A DNA stretch of 64,000 nucleotides from Marinoscillum sp049115815. Lineage in GTDB: Bacteria; Bacteroidota; Bacteroidia; Cytophagales; Cyclobacteriaceae. The notes under the pieces were generated by a model that saw only the letters and a list, made by a program, of their open reading frames with translations, ran no database searches and was not told where the DNA came from. Location of the stretch: the NCBI GenBank assembly GCA_049115815.1, contig JAGDZO010000007.1:62001-126000 (forward strand), given 5' to 3'. This document shows positions 25,721 through 35,611 of the stretch, one piece after another; the first letter of the stretch is position 1; each line of letters opens with the position of its first letter. The translations under genes were made by a program, and so were the position numbers.

Positions 25721-25913
25721 ATCTCTTTTTTCAATTTTAACTCAAAACCTATACCAATAATACAACTTACTTAATGTCAAAGACTTAGATGTACCGCGAT
25801 TGTCGCGCTATGCTAATTTAGGACACTAAGCGTTCTATTCCGAACACCCCTAGGCATTTGAGCTCGCTTGCTTGGTATTTTTACTTACGGTAAACAGTGC
25901 TCATTCATGGTAA

Positions 25914-26552
25914 TTATAACTCAGAAACCAGGTCCTGAATTACCTCATGCTTACCATCAAACCAATGAGTAACAGGGGTAATATCCATCAATGACTTTAT
26001 CCTCGCTATTTGATCCTGTTCCATTCCTTCTTTATAAAAAGGATCTTGCCTACCTGTAAAATACTGGACGGAAACTTTATTATTCACAAAATCAAAATCC
26101 TTCTTTTCTAATTCTGGCGGAACCGAACCTGCCCACACTATCATCTTTCTAAATGGTAATTTGGCGTATGCCGAATACCTAAACATAGTCGCTACTCCTT
26201 GAGAAAATCCAAAATAGTTGATTTCAACATCTGCGCTATGAACTTTCTCTTTATTCAGTATGCCATCAATATATCGCATCTGCATATCGATTTCCATCAA
26301 CCTGTCTTCCTTGGTCATCCAGCTAGCTCCAACTCTTCCAGTAAACCCTTCAAGATAGAATTTGGACAACCCCTGTGGAGCAATGATGAAGTTCTCCTTA
26401 GGATCAAGCCCTGTGAACTTTCTAATAAAAAACCTACTCAATTGGCCATATCCATGGAATACGATCCATATACGTTTGGTGTCAGTAGTCAGTTCATTGA
26501 GCGTAGCGTATGGCGTCTTTGTCTCAAAAGCGATGTGTTTTTCATTGATCAT
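25914..26552 (-). CDS. Alpha/beta hydrolase, carboxylesterase/phospholipase type
   Basis: 212 residues, no signal peptide. RIWIVFHGYGQLSRFF supplies the oxyanion-hole HGYG, NYFGFSQGVATMFRY the nucleophile elbow GFSQG (Ser ~116), and QYFTGRQDPFY plus THWFDGKHEV the Asp and His of the triad. It fits the abhydrolase_2 family (esterase YpfH-like). The gene overlaps the DUF819 gene by 4 bases and so belongs to a three-gene operon with the NUDIX gene. Confidence 0.8.
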   Translation of the reverse strand: MINEKHIAFETKTPYATLNELTTDTKRIWIVFHGYGQLSRFFIRKFTGLDPKENFIIAPQGLSKFYLEGFTGRVGASWMTKEDRLMEIDMQMRYIDGILNKEKVHSADVEINYFGFSQGVATMFRYSAYAKLPFRKMIVWAGSVPPELEKKDFDFVNNKVSVQYFTGRQDPFYKEGMEQDQIARIKSLMDITPVTHWFDGKHEVIQDLVSEL

Positions 26553-27793
26553 GGAGATACCGCGCTCATTAAGATCCCACAGAGATAAGCCCCATAAGTA
26601 CCTAGCACATATCCCAACACCGCCAACAAAACACCGACAGGAGCCAGCGCAGGGTGAAATGCCGTAGCTACTACCGGTGCACTCGCTGCTCCACCAACAT
26701 TCGCTGTGCTACCAACTGCCACAAAGAAATATGGCGCCTTGATTAGCTTAGCGATAAGTAGCAACAGGCTTACATGAATAAGCATCCATGTAATGCCGAC
26801 TAAAAAAAGACCCGGTTCATCAAAAACTGCCATGATGTCCATATGCATACCTATAGTAGCTACTAGGATATAGATGAACACACTTCCAATCTTGGAGGCA
26901 CCTGCTCCTTCCAATGCTCTGAATCTAGTAAACGAAAACCCCACACCTAAAGTGGTAGCTATTACAACCAACCAAAAGAATCCCGAAGTAAGGCTAAATC
27001 TTGCAAGGCCAGGAAAATTTTCAGATATGCTCGGCGCAATAATGTCGGCCAAAAAATGAGCTGTGCCAGTACAAATGAATCCAATCATTAAAATCTTCAT
27101 CAAATCTGTAAGTGAAGGATTTCGTGCTGTACTCAGCTGAAAGGCCTGCATTTTCTCTTTGAGTGTTTCAATGGCTGAGGAGTCAGCCTTCAGCTTTTTA
27201 TCTATCAATTTGGTAAACCCAATACCTGCCAGCAATACGCCCAGCCACGTATTACCAACAATGATATCCACCGCGACCATTTTCGAAAACAGTTCTCCGT
27301 TTACTTCAAAGACTTCTTTCATAGCAGCCTGATTGGCGCCTCCTCCTATCCATGAGCCTGCAATGGTTGTCATCCCTCGCCAAATCTCATTGGGTGGCGG
27401 AGCTGAAATCACATCTGGTGCTACAAATGAGAAAATAAGAATAGCTATCGGCCCACCTATTACTATTCCCACTGTGGCTGTAAAAAACATCACCAATGCC
27501 TTAGGGCCCAGCTTGAGGATCTCTTTAAGATCGACACTTAAAGTGAGCAAGACCAAAGATGCTGGCAACAAATACCTCGATGCTACAAAGTAAAGTCTTG
27601 ACTGCTCTGGGTCGATAATACCAAAAGTGCCCAATAATGAAGGCAAGAAATAGCACATCAACAAGGCTGGCACCACTCCGTAGAATTTCTTCCAAACTGG
27701 ATGATCACTACTAGATGTAGTAAAGACAAATCCAAGTATCAACATGATAATGCCAAAAATGACAGCATCATTGGTAATGAGAGGTTCGTTCAT
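26549..27793 (-). CDS. DUF819-family integral membrane protein
   Basis: 414 residues with about ten to eleven hydrophobic helices. DUF819 family features include TTIAGSWIGGGANQAAMKEVFEV (conserved GSWIGGGAN), VGNTWLGVLL and AVGSTANVGGAASAPVVA. The family resembles sodium-coupled transporters of the bile-acid/aspartate type, but no substrate is established. It overlaps both neighbours by 4 bases (ATGA type), so it is cotranslated with the esterase and NUDIX proteins. Confidence 0.85.
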   Translation of the reverse strand: MNEPLITNDAVIFGIIMLILGFVFTTSSSDHPVWKKFYGVVPALLMCYFLPSLLGTFGIIDPEQSRLYFVASRYLLPASLVLLTLSVDLKEILKLGPKALVMFFTATVGIVIGGPIAILIFSFVAPDVISAPPPNEIWRGMTTIAGSWIGGGANQAAMKEVFEVNGELFSKMVAVDIIVGNTWLGVLLAGIGFTKLIDKKLKADSSAIETLKEKMQAFQLSTARNPSLTDLMKILMIGFICTGTAHFLADIIAPSISENFPGLARFSLTSGFFWLVVIATTLGVGFSFTRFRALEGAGASKIGSVFIYILVATIGMHMDIMAVFDEPGLFLVGITWMLIHVSLLLLIAKLIKAPYFFVAVGSTANVGGAASAPVVATAFHPALAPVGVLLAVLGYVLGTYGAYLCGILMSAVSP

Positions 27794-28416
27794 AATTCTT
27801 TCAAGATAGTTGCAAATTCGCTAAGCATCATGGCAGTAGCGCCCCATACGACTTTATCTTCTAAGTCAAAATATGGCGAGCGCAATCGGTAACCATGTGC
27901 AGTAACAATTTCCTTTTCTTTAATTCTGCGTTCATCCAAAAGTTGGGATAGCGGAGCTTCGATGATCTCTGCTACTTCCACTTCGTTAGCCACAAACGTA
28001 GGTGGTTGATTGGCAAAGCCTACCACAGGTAGTATCAGGTGATTGCTGGCGGTTACCATAAATTCGCTCAGTGATCCGATCACCTCTATAGTGTCTGGAC
28101 TAATACCAACTTCCTCATGAGTCTCGCGCAGTGCTGTACTGATCAAACTCTCATCTTCCTCCTCATACCTTCCTCCTGGCAAAGCCATCTGACCACTATG
28201 CACACCTTCATAAAGTGGCCTTTGTATGAGAGGAAAGTGAATCTCTCCATTTTTCTCGTATAGCATGATCAGCACAGCTCCTTTCCGAGGTGGCTTAGAA
28301 TGCTTAAACTGTGGTCTCGACCCTGCAAATGAACTAGGCGCCATTCTATCGTAGGATGTATGTGCCGGCAATTCTTCTTGAAGACGTTTGGAGAGCCAGT
28401 TGGCTAATTCATTCAT
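27790..28416 (-). CDS. NUDIX hydrolase, CoA pyrophosphatase-like
   Basis: I choose the ATG at 28414-28416 (MNELANWLSKRLQ), the usual start of this family; the frame runs on to an ATG at 28488, adding 24 atypical residues. The NUDIX box reads GGRYEEEDESLISTALRETHEEVGI (Gx5Ex7REUXEEXGU intact) and is preceded by LIQRPLYEGVHSGQMALPGG, the UPF0035 pattern LLTxRxxxxxxHxGQxxFPGG of NudL-type CoA/acyl-CoA pyrophosphatases. Cytoplasmic; recycles or trims CoA derivatives (family inference). Confidence 0.85.
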   Translation of the reverse strand: MNELANWLSKRLQEELPAHTSYDRMAPSSFAGSRPQFKHSKPPRKGAVLIMLYEKNGEIHFPLIQRPLYEGVHSGQMALPGGRYEEEDESLISTALRETHEEVGISPDTIEVIGSLSEFMVTASNHLILPVVGFANQPPTFVANEVEVAEIIEAPLSQLLDERRIKEKEIVTAHGYRLRSPYFDLEDKVVWGATAMMLSEFATILKEL

Positions 28417-28535
28417 TGCTCTAAAATATTGATTTGATGTGAGACTTTTCAGTCCAACTAGTAAATAAGCCTGACTGTTTCTATCCATAATTCTGAGTAA
28501 GATTTTTTAACTTACTACAAACACCCTGACCAACC

Positions 28536-29249
28536 ATGATCGAAATTCCTGTATATGTAAGTGCTGTGTTCATAGCATGTGTAATTGCCGCTTTCGGATT
28601 TCTATATTATGCTGTGAAAGTTGCTGCTGGAAGGAAGAACAGGAGCATCGCTCCTTTGGTAGCGCTCATAGGTATGCTGAGTTGGATTGCATTGCATTCA
28701 GCATTGAGTCTTAATGGCTTCTTCGCGGATTATGAAGCACTTCCTCCTCGCCTTTTTCTTTTCGTTGGGTTGTGTCTCCTCATCATCATAGGATTGTTTG
28801 CCACCAATAGAAGTAGAGATTTTTTGGCGCGAATGCCAATCACTACTCTTACTTATGTGCACTTGATCAGGGTACCTGTGGAGATCGTACTGTGGTGGCT
28901 TTTCCTATCGGAAATGGTACCGGAGACTTTAACTTTTGCTGGAATGAACTACGACATTCTCTCAGGAATTACCGCTCCTTTCGCGGGTATTTTCTTAGTT
29001 GAGAAAAAGAGAAGAAACAGACTTGGGGCTATTATCTGGAACATTTTAGCCCTAGGTTTACTCATCACCATTGTTGGCATGGCCATATCAGCTACGCCTC
29101 TATTTACCAGTCCTGCCCAAGGCGTAATTCTAAATTTGGCGATTTTTGAATTTCCGTTTACGCTGCTGCCATTGTTCGTGGTGCCAGTGGTATTGTTCAG
29201 TCATCTGATATCGCTGTATCAGCTACTATTTGTCAAAGAAGAGGACTAG
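28536..29249 (+). CDS. Seven-helix integral membrane protein, unknown function
   Basis: 237 residues with seven hydrophobic segments, roughly residues 6-27, 37-58, 72-91, 101-121, 133-153 (with few charges), 165-185 and 207-230. I see no catalytic or transport motif. It is divergent from the NUDIX operon, and its stop codon interlocks with that of the TPR gene on the other strand (CTAG shared), so the two transcripts are convergent and overlap. Confidence 0.65.
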   Translation: MIEIPVYVSAVFIACVIAAFGFLYYAVKVAAGRKNRSIAPLVALIGMLSWIALHSALSLNGFFADYEALPPRLFLFVGLCLLIIIGLFATNRSRDFLARMPITTLTYVHLIRVPVEIVLWWLFLSEMVPETLTFAGMNYDILSGITAPFAGIFLVEKKRRNRLGAIIWNILALGLLITIVGMAISATPLFTSPAQGVILNLAIFEFPFTLLPLFVVPVVLFSHLISLYQLLFVKEED

Positions 29250-30262
29250 TTGCAATGAATGTCTGATAAGCTAATCGCTCGATTTTCTTGATTTTCTATG
29301 CCCAGTTGCCATTGGGCGCATGCCGCTGTAAAGTCTCCTTTAGCAAGATAGACTTCACCCAGATAAGAATAGACTTCATCTACAAACTCAGAACTTTTCG
29401 CTACTTTCTCTAGTAGTCTTATTGCTTGGTCATAGTCTCCGATTTTTAAAAAATATATGCCTTTGTTTCTATAGGCCCAGGTATTTTTCGGGTCTTTCAG
29501 GATGCTCTTATTGATGTCTTGCACAGCTAGTTCCAATGAGTCCATAGCCAGATAAAGTTGCCCCCTGTTATTTAAGAAATAAGGCTCATTTGGATCAATC
29601 GCCAATGCCCGATTGATCACATCTATTCCTTGTTGGTATTGCTTTTTAGCCAAATAAACCTGACTCAACGTGTTAAGGGCATTAGACTCATCGGGATCAA
29701 TTTTGAGCACGTCCAAAAGAGACTCTTCGGCCTTGTCCAATTGTCCTTGAAAATAGAATAAGGTAGCTATATTGATAACAGTCTCTACATTATTGGGGTC
29801 CAACTTCAATGACATCTGAAACTGCTCCATAGATCGATCATAGTCTTTCAGTTTGGATAGTAGCAATCCTTCGTAGAAATAAACATACCCAGAGTCAGGG
29901 TAATCATTCTTTAGTTGCTTGATATCTACCAAAGCATCATCGAATCTTCCTACATTCTCATATGCATAAGCACGATTAAAAATCGCTTCTGTATAATTAT
30001 CCTTTAGCCCTATGGCGATATTATAATCCTGAATGGCTTCATATGGATGATCATCCTCCATATATGCCACTCCTCTATTATTATATCCCTCAGCAAACGA
30101 CTGATCTATAGTTATGGCATTGGTGTAGTGCTCGATGGCCTGCTTGAAATCATTGCCTTCTAGAGCAATATTGCCTTGGATAAAAAAGCGATCTCTCTTG
30201 ACCTCTTCACTCGCACACCCCACTAACAATACAATAGCTATAATCCCTAAAAATGATCTCAT
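29246..30262 (-). CDS. TPR-repeat lipoprotein
   Basis: The start at 30262 (MRSFLGIIAIVLLVGCAS) gives a lipobox with Cys 16; the frame upstream to 30304 lies in a terminator and is unlikely to be translated. About eight to nine tetratricopeptide repeats follow, with clear units such as AEGYNNRGVAYMEDDHPYEAIQDYN, TEAIFNRAYAYENVGRFDDAL and NPYFLNNRGQLYLAMDSLELA-like blocks. It is probably an outer-membrane scaffold on the periplasmic side. Partners unknown. Confidence 0.85.
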   Translation of the reverse strand: MRSFLGIIAIVLLVGCASEEVKRDRFFIQGNIALEGNDFKQAIEHYTNAITIDQSFAEGYNNRGVAYMEDDHPYEAIQDYNIAIGLKDNYTEAIFNRAYAYENVGRFDDALVDIKQLKNDYPDSGYVYFYEGLLLSKLKDYDRSMEQFQMSLKLDPNNVETVINIATLFYFQGQLDKAEESLLDVLKIDPDESNALNTLSQVYLAKKQYQQGIDVINRALAIDPNEPYFLNNRGQLYLAMDSLELAVQDINKSILKDPKNTWAYRNKGIYFLKIGDYDQAIRLLEKVAKSSEFVDEVYSYLGEVYLAKGDFTAACAQWQLGIENQENRAISLSDIHCN

Positions 30263-30277
30263 AGGTGCAAATAAAAA

Positions 30278-30300
30278 TAGCCCGTGCGAAACACGGGCTA
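30278..30300 (-). terminator. Terminator hairpin after the GIN-domain gene
   Basis: A perfect 9-bp stem TAGCCCGTG (30278-30286) with CACGGGCTA (30292-30300) and a CGAAA loop is followed, on the minus strand, by ATTTTTATTT. It separates the GIN-domain gene from the TPR lipoprotein gene. Confidence 0.8.
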
Positions 30301-30322
30301 TCAATTTCTTAAAATCAGGATT

Positions 30323-31057
30323 TTACGATTTCCTTACAGACCCTCCACTGCTAGTATCCGCATCAGTTCTGGTAGGAGAACCTTCATACCTGATACTTCC
30401 TCCACTACTGGCCCTTGCTTCCAATTCGCCATCCACTGTCAATCGTATGGATCCGCTGCTGCTTGCTCTGAGATCTGCATCTCCACATTTCAAACCATAA
30501 CCATCTACACTTCCTGAGCTGCTAGCACTCACTTCGATTGTGTTAGTCTTTCCACTAATATCTATATCTCCACTACTCGACACTTCTATCTCTATCTCAT
30601 CTGCCTCTACCTCCAGATCCACATCTCCACTGCTGGACACGTCAATATCAATAGACTCTGCTTTGATCGCCGCTTCGATATTACCCGAGCTACTACACGC
30701 AATATCAAAAGCTCCTGATGCTACTATTAATTCCGTTCCTTCAATAGAGGAAGAAGAAGATGATTTCAGACCATCCAATGACACATAGGTGACTGTTACT
30801 TGCACATCTACATTGCGATAAGAATTACCCTCCAAATAGATTTTTAATTTGTCTCCAACTACCTCAGTCATCACTTCCTCCAAATCAATATCATCCACCA
30901 CTACCTTGGCAGACTCTTTATTTCCTTTCTTCAATATTACGTCGATGCTTTCTCCTACGGCCACTTTTGTGAAACTATCTAGATCTCTAGTTTCGCTTTG
31001 AGCGAATAGAATAGCTGATGCCAATAAGGCAAGAATAAATAGGCTTGATTTTCTCAT
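30323..31057 (-). CDS. GIN-domain (DUF2807) putative adhesin head
   Basis: Start at 31057 gives the signal peptide MRKSSLFILALLASAILFAQ; the upstream extension to 31108 is probably untranslated. The first ~90 mature residues (LDSFTKVAVGESIDVILKKGNKESAKVVVDD) are the GIN-domain opening. Then SSSSG-type steps recur about every 18-20 residues (ACSSSGNIEAA, DVSSSGDVDLE, EVSSSGDIDIS, ASSSGSVDGYG), forming a right-handed beta-helix. Exported; such proteins occur in nearly all Bacteroidota, function unproven. Confidence 0.85.
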   Translation of the reverse strand: MRKSSLFILALLASAILFAQSETRDLDSFTKVAVGESIDVILKKGNKESAKVVVDDIDLEEVMTEVVGDKLKIYLEGNSYRNVDVQVTVTYVSLDGLKSSSSSSIEGTELIVASGAFDIACSSSGNIEAAIKAESIDIDVSSSGDVDLEVEADEIEIEVSSSGDIDISGKTNTIEVSASSSGSVDGYGLKCGDADLRASSSGSIRLTVDGELEARASSGGSIRYEGSPTRTDADTSSGGSVRKS

Positions 31058-31111
31058 GTTCAAATTGATTTTTTTTCTAAAGACCAACCTCTTGGCTGAT
31101 AGTTGCAATTC

Positions 31112-31639
31112 TTAGAGAGAAGACTGGTAATTTTTTTGAAAGTCTTCCCATTTGGTGGTTTTAAAGGAGTCGCCACCAATATATCTCAAAATCGGATCTA
31201 TGGACTGGGCATTCATATAACCAGGTATAGGTTGAATAATCTGCAGTTTTTCATCCATGAATACCGTGGTAGGATAACTCAATTTATTGTTAGCAAGAGC
31301 AGCAGCCAATTCATGAACACCTCTTCTGCCCTGCTCAAGAAATTTGAATGTATGCCCATTAAACTCTACATCCTCGCGCTGCTCTGCATTGAACTTCACA
31401 GCATAGAAATTCTTATTGATGTAATCTGCTATTTTCTGATTGGCATAAGCATCACGGTCCATCTTCTTGCACCATCCACACCAATCCGTGTATAGGTCCA
31501 CAAGCAGTTTTCTAGGTTCTTCCTTGTTGCGGGCCACAGCCTCCTCAAACGTAAGCCATTCTACTTCTTGTGCTTGACCAGCGAATGAAAAAGCCGTAAT
31601 CAATAATATCAAAAAGACTTTGGGTGTATTCATTTTCAT
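31112..31639 (-). CDS. Secreted thioredoxin-fold protein with CGWC motif
   Basis: 175 residues, signal peptide (MKMNTPKVFLILLITAFSFAGQAQ). The mature sequence EVEWLTFEEAVARNKEEPRKLLVDLYTDWCGWCKKMDRDAYAN has the redox motif CGWC (~53-56), and YPTTVFMDEKLQIIQPIPGYM carries the cis-proline. It is a periplasmic thioredoxin-like protein of the DUF255/thioredoxin_7 type, probably a disulfide reductase. It lies just upstream of the GIN gene in the same direction (54 bases) and may share its transcript. Confidence 0.85.
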   Translation of the reverse strand: MKMNTPKVFLILLITAFSFAGQAQEVEWLTFEEAVARNKEEPRKLLVDLYTDWCGWCKKMDRDAYANQKIADYINKNFYAVKFNAEQREDVEFNGHTFKFLEQGRRGVHELAAALANNKLSYPTTVFMDEKLQIIQPIPGYMNAQSIDPILRYIGGDSFKTTKWEDFQKNYQSSL

Positions 31640-31902
31640 AGTACTTCAAATCTAAAAAATTCTAACGGAAAGGAATACTGGAAAGTTCAATCACTAATCA
31701 GCCTTGTAAAATCTAGAATATACAATTTCTCACACATCCTACCTTTTCACCTCTAACTATAATCCAGTCAGGTAAGTTATTTGCGGATTATTATTTATTA
31801 GGTGCGAAGCAACCATCTGGAAAGATCACGCGTATCGGGTGAGATTTATCCGTCGAATGGATCTGATTTCTGTAGTTTTATCAAACGAACACACCCAATT
31901 AC

Positions 31903-32862
31903 ATGACTAGCAAAAACAATTACCCAAAGCGAATCATTCAATTCATTTTCGCTATTTCGATTCTCACCAATTTTCTATTTCTAGCGAGTTGTAAGAAGGA
32001 TAAGAATTCGAACGAAGAAGAAATCAAAGTGGAAGAGGTAGTTGATTTGACTAGGCTTCCATTTGGAGCTGACAACATTTTGAGACGTGATCAGGGAGAC
32101 CGATCTCCTGAACTCGAATCACTCTGGCTTTGTGGGGTGCCCGCTGATGGTGCTGGGAACTCCGATGCAAGCGATTGGACCAATGAAGATGGCACATGGG
32201 ATTATACCAGAAAACCCATCGTAGAAGGTAATCTTACTTGGATGAGTGAATTTGAAATTATCCTTGATGGTAATGGCGAGAGACTCATAACTGGCAACTC
32301 TCTTCCAGACCATCCCACCGGTGAGTTTCCGATTGATCCTACAACAGTAGCATTTCAGTATGATAGAAATACCAATGAAATTAAAGCTAGAAATATTCTA
32401 TTCAGGTTCCCCGAAATACCAGAAGAAGCTGAAGTTTCCAGTTGCGTAACTTATGGACCTGCAGGTATCTCCTTATCCGGCAGTGTTATTTATCATGGTG
32501 CGTCCACCTTAGGAAATGATGCTGCTGCTCACGAGATTCTAGATAGCTATGGAGGGCATTCGGATGGCACCAATACTTATCACTATCATTATCCTGCAGA
32601 AAACCTGCAAAACCATATTCATCCTCACGAAGGTGGACACTCAGCGCTGATGGGCTATGTAATTGATGGCTTTGGTATTTATGGTCCTTATGGTGAAGAT
32701 GGTAAACTCTTGTGGTCAAAAGATTTAGATGAGTGCCATGGACATACACACCCCGTAATGTGGGATGGCGAATTAGTCAATATGTATCATTATCACTGGA
32801 CATATGATTTTCCTTACAACATAGGTTGTTTTAAAGGCACTCCAAGACCGCTCATTGACTGA
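31903..32862 (+). CDS. YHYH-domain lipoprotein
   Basis: 319 residues, lipobox FLFLASCKKD (Cys 30). The C-terminal half is the YHYH domain: GGHSDGTNTYHYHYPAENL, HIHPHEGGHSALMGYVIDGFGIYGPYGEDG, then CHGHTHP and MYHYHWTYDFPYNIGCFKGTPR. The His-rich motifs suggest metal binding. YHYH proteins often neighbour sulfatases in marine Bacteroidota and Planctomycetes; here the stop codon overlaps the sulfatase start (TGATG). Molecular role not established. Confidence 0.85.
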   Translation: MTSKNNYPKRIIQFIFAISILTNFLFLASCKKDKNSNEEEIKVEEVVDLTRLPFGADNILRRDQGDRSPELESLWLCGVPADGAGNSDASDWTNEDGTWDYTRKPIVEGNLTWMSEFEIILDGNGERLITGNSLPDHPTGEFPIDPTTVAFQYDRNTNEIKARNILFRFPEIPEEAEVSSCVTYGPAGISLSGSVIYHGASTLGNDAAAHEILDSYGGHSDGTNTYHYHYPAENLQNHIHPHEGGHSALMGYVIDGFGIYGPYGEDGKLLWSKDLDECHGHTHPVMWDGELVNMYHYHWTYDFPYNIGCFKGTPRPLID

Positions 32863-34226
32863 TGAAGAAGATAAAAGACTTCCGTAAGCGAATTGGATTT
32901 TTTATAAAGAATGTCAGTTTGCTGTTGCTTCTACTATCAGGGGTATTTTCTTGCTCAAAAGACGAGGTTAATGATACGAAAATTCTTACCTCTTCTGGTT
33001 CGACTAATATCGTATTTATCATTGCTGATGATATGGGCTGGGATGCTATTGGTAACTATGAGGGCACCTCAGGAACCAAAGCAAATATTCCTATAATCGA
33101 TTCACTGGCGCGTCATGGATTGACCTTCAATAATTTTTGGTCCAATCCTGTTTGTGCACCTACTCGAGCAGCTCTTTTAACTGGAAAATATGGATTTCGT
33201 ACAGGCGTAGGAGGTGCACAGACTCCACAAACTGCTACTCTAGACCCCTCCGAAAAAACGGTTTTTCAATTCATAAAAGAAGAAGCACCGGAACAGTACG
33301 CCACAGCTGTCATTGGTAAGTGGCACGTCAGTCCAACTGATGAACTCACTGCACCTGAAAGTTTTGGCGCAGGATTTTTCTCGGGCGTTCTACGGGGAGC
33401 AATTCCGGATTTTTATGATTGGGTAGAGACTAAACAAGGAGTCCAAAGTAATGTGAGTACCTATAATTCAACACATCTTGTGAATGAATCGATAAGTTGG
33501 ATCAATGAACAAACTGAACCATTCTTACTTTGGCTAGCCTTCAATGCGCCACATACTCCTTTTCATAAACCTCCAAGTGATCTGATTAGCGACCCATCAT
33601 TATCAGAAAATACTGAACAAATCAATCGTAATCCTTTACCCTATTACTTAGCTTCTATAGAAGCAATGGATGCTGAAATCGGCAGGCTAATAGCATCAAT
33701 GACAACTAACCAAAAGGAAAACTCAATATTCATAATACTAGGTGATAACGGAACACCTCCACAAGTCGCTCAATCGCCTTACGTGGAAAATGGAGCCAAG
33801 AACACATTGTTTGAAGGCGGAATAAACGTTCCGTTGATTTTTTGTGGTAAGGGCGTCCAAAGGGTCAATGAAGAAGAAATTGCATTGGCACAGGCTACAG
33901 ACCTTTTTGCAACTCTCGCCGAAATAGCAGGAATCGAACAACCAACTTATCTGGATGGAAAAAGTCTCTTTGGGCTTTTGTCTGATCATAGCATTGAAGA
34001 GAGGCCATTCGTTTATTCAGAGCAATTTGGGAATAACCCCATGTCAAATGACGGCTATGCCATACGCAATCAGCAATACAAACTGATTGAACTTGAAAAC
34101 GGAACTTCTTTTTTCTTTGATCTAGTGAACGACCCCTTTGAGAAAGAAAACCTACTAAAAACCAATTTGTCAGCGGAAGAACAAGAAGAATTGAATACTC
34201 TAAAAAACTTTAAGGAGGGCTTATAA
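32862..34226 (+). CDS. Type I sulfatase lipoprotein
   Basis: 454 residues with a lipoprotein signal (LLLLLSGVFSCSKD, Cys 31). NIVFIIADDMGWDAIG supplies metal ligands Asp56-Asp57. SNPVCAPTRAALLTGKYGFRTG holds Cys98 in the CxPxR sulfatase signature, the residue converted to formylglycine. Further family blocks: VIGKWHV, LAFNAPHTPFHKPP and IILGDNGTP. It hydrolyses sulfate esters, probably on glycans; the substrate is not readable. The formylglycine-generating enzyme is not in the window. Coupled to the YHYH gene. Confidence 0.9.
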   Translation: MKKIKDFRKRIGFFIKNVSLLLLLLSGVFSCSKDEVNDTKILTSSGSTNIVFIIADDMGWDAIGNYEGTSGTKANIPIIDSLARHGLTFNNFWSNPVCAPTRAALLTGKYGFRTGVGGAQTPQTATLDPSEKTVFQFIKEEAPEQYATAVIGKWHVSPTDELTAPESFGAGFFSGVLRGAIPDFYDWVETKQGVQSNVSTYNSTHLVNESISWINEQTEPFLLWLAFNAPHTPFHKPPSDLISDPSLSENTEQINRNPLPYYLASIEAMDAEIGRLIASMTTNQKENSIFIILGDNGTPPQVAQSPYVENGAKNTLFEGGINVPLIFCGKGVQRVNEEEIALAQATDLFATLAEIAGIEQPTYLDGKSLFGLLSDHSIEERPFVYSEQFGNNPMSNDGYAIRNQQYKLIELENGTSFFFDLVNDPFEKENLLKTNLSAEEQEELNTLKNFKEGL

Positions 34227-34313
34227 TTATTCCATCTATATCAATAAAATACTTAAATCAACCCGCTAAAAGATCCGCGAATTAGAAAATTTCAACTTAA
34301 GTTTAGTAACACC

Positions 34314-35426
34314 ATGAACTTGCGAATCTTCATATTTCTCCTTCCACTCGTTTTTGTCAGCTGCAAAAAAGACTCAGTAACTAAGGAAGAAGAGCCTGAA
34401 ACGAATACAGATTCGAGTCTGTACTTCCCGCCTGTAGGGAGCTCTGAATGGATGAGAATTGCGCCTGAGACTTTGGGAAATAATATTGCTGAGATCGAAA
34501 AGCTGAAAACATTCCTTGAAACAAACAATACAAGAGCGTTCATTCTCCTCAAAGATGGTAAAATAGTATTGGAAGAATATTTCGGTCAGAACATCACCCA
34601 AACGGCGGCATTCATATCAGAATCACCATGGTATTGGGCTTCTGCTGGTAAAACGATCACTGCCACTCTCACAGGTATCGCTCAGCAAGAAGGCAAACTA
34701 TCCATAGAAGATAAAACATCAGATTATCTCGGCACTGATTGGACCAGCCTCAATACGGAACAAGAAGCACGAATCACGGTAAGTCACCAATTGACTATGA
34801 CTACAGGGTTAGATTTCCAGGTGGACAATATTGACTGTACGGAACCATCCTGCTTGCAGTACAAAAATGATCCTGGTACAATATGGTATTACCACAATGC
34901 ACCCTATACACTACTAGAAAAGGTAATCGAATCAGCAACAGCTATGGACTACAACGAATACACGTCAAATAAACTAGGTGATCGTATTGGAATGTCAGGT
35001 AGATGGATCAAGTCTGGATATAACAATGTCTACTGGAGTACTGCTCGCGATATGGCTAGGTTTGGACTTCTCATGCTCAATCAAGGAGTCTGGGATGAGA
35101 ATGAGATGATAGTGAACAAAGAGTATTTCGAAGAAATGACTAGCACTTCCCAGTCCCTTAATCCTTCATACGGTTACCTATGGTGGCTCAACGGAAAGAG
35201 TTCGATCATTCTTCCTTCATTGTCTACATCATTTAATACTTCCCTATCCACCAATGCTCCGACTGACTTAAGAGCGGGAATGGGTAAAAATGGTCAGTTT
35301 GTAGAGATCGTTCCCAGTCAAAATATTGTGGTTGTAAGGATGGGAGAAGCTCCTGATGGTTCGTTGGTTCCTGTAGTCTTTCATGATCAGATGTGGGAGC
35401 ACATAAATGAAGTGATTAACCCATAA
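34314..35426 (+). CDS. Beta-lactamase-family serine hydrolase lipoprotein
   Basis: 370 residues, lipobox FVSCKKD (Cys 17). The fold is the class C beta-lactamase/penicillin-binding-like family (PF00144): SxxK at Ser110-Lys113 in YWASAGKTITATLTG, YHN as the YxN motif in IWYYHNAPYTLLEKVIE, and a C-terminal GKNGQFVEIVP strand near the HxG/KTG position. Members in such contexts are esterases or peptidases more often than true lactamases. Same direction as the sulfatase (87-base gap) and the beta-galactosidase downstream. Confidence 0.85.
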   Translation: MNLRIFIFLLPLVFVSCKKDSVTKEEEPETNTDSSLYFPPVGSSEWMRIAPETLGNNIAEIEKLKTFLETNNTRAFILLKDGKIVLEEYFGQNITQTAAFISESPWYWASAGKTITATLTGIAQQEGKLSIEDKTSDYLGTDWTSLNTEQEARITVSHQLTMTTGLDFQVDNIDCTEPSCLQYKNDPGTIWYYHNAPYTLLEKVIESATAMDYNEYTSNKLGDRIGMSGRWIKSGYNNVYWSTARDMARFGLLMLNQGVWDENEMIVNKEYFEEMTSTSQSLNPSYGYLWWLNGKSSIILPSLSTSFNTSLSTNAPTDLRAGMGKNGQFVEIVPSQNIVVVRMGEAPDGSLVPVVFHDQMWEHINEVINP

Positions 35427-35429
35427 AAA

Positions 35430-35463
35430 AACTCCGCATTCGGCTTGCACCAAATACGGAGTT
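35430..35463 (+). terminator. Hairpin after the serine hydrolase gene
   Basis: AACTCCG (35430-35436) pairs with CGGAGTT (35457-35463) around a 20-base loop, with an A-run before it but no good T-run after it on the + strand. A weak terminator or mRNA-end structure. Confidence 0.4.
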
Positions 35464-35611
35464 CAAAGTTGTTGAGCTCTTAAGTCAGCCTAAACTATAA
35501 GTCCATCCTTACTAGACAAAACCACATCATATGTGTATTACAATGTTTTGGTTAGTCGCTATTCAACATAATAGTCTTAAATTTTGTAATTGATTAAGCA
35601 ACAGACACCTC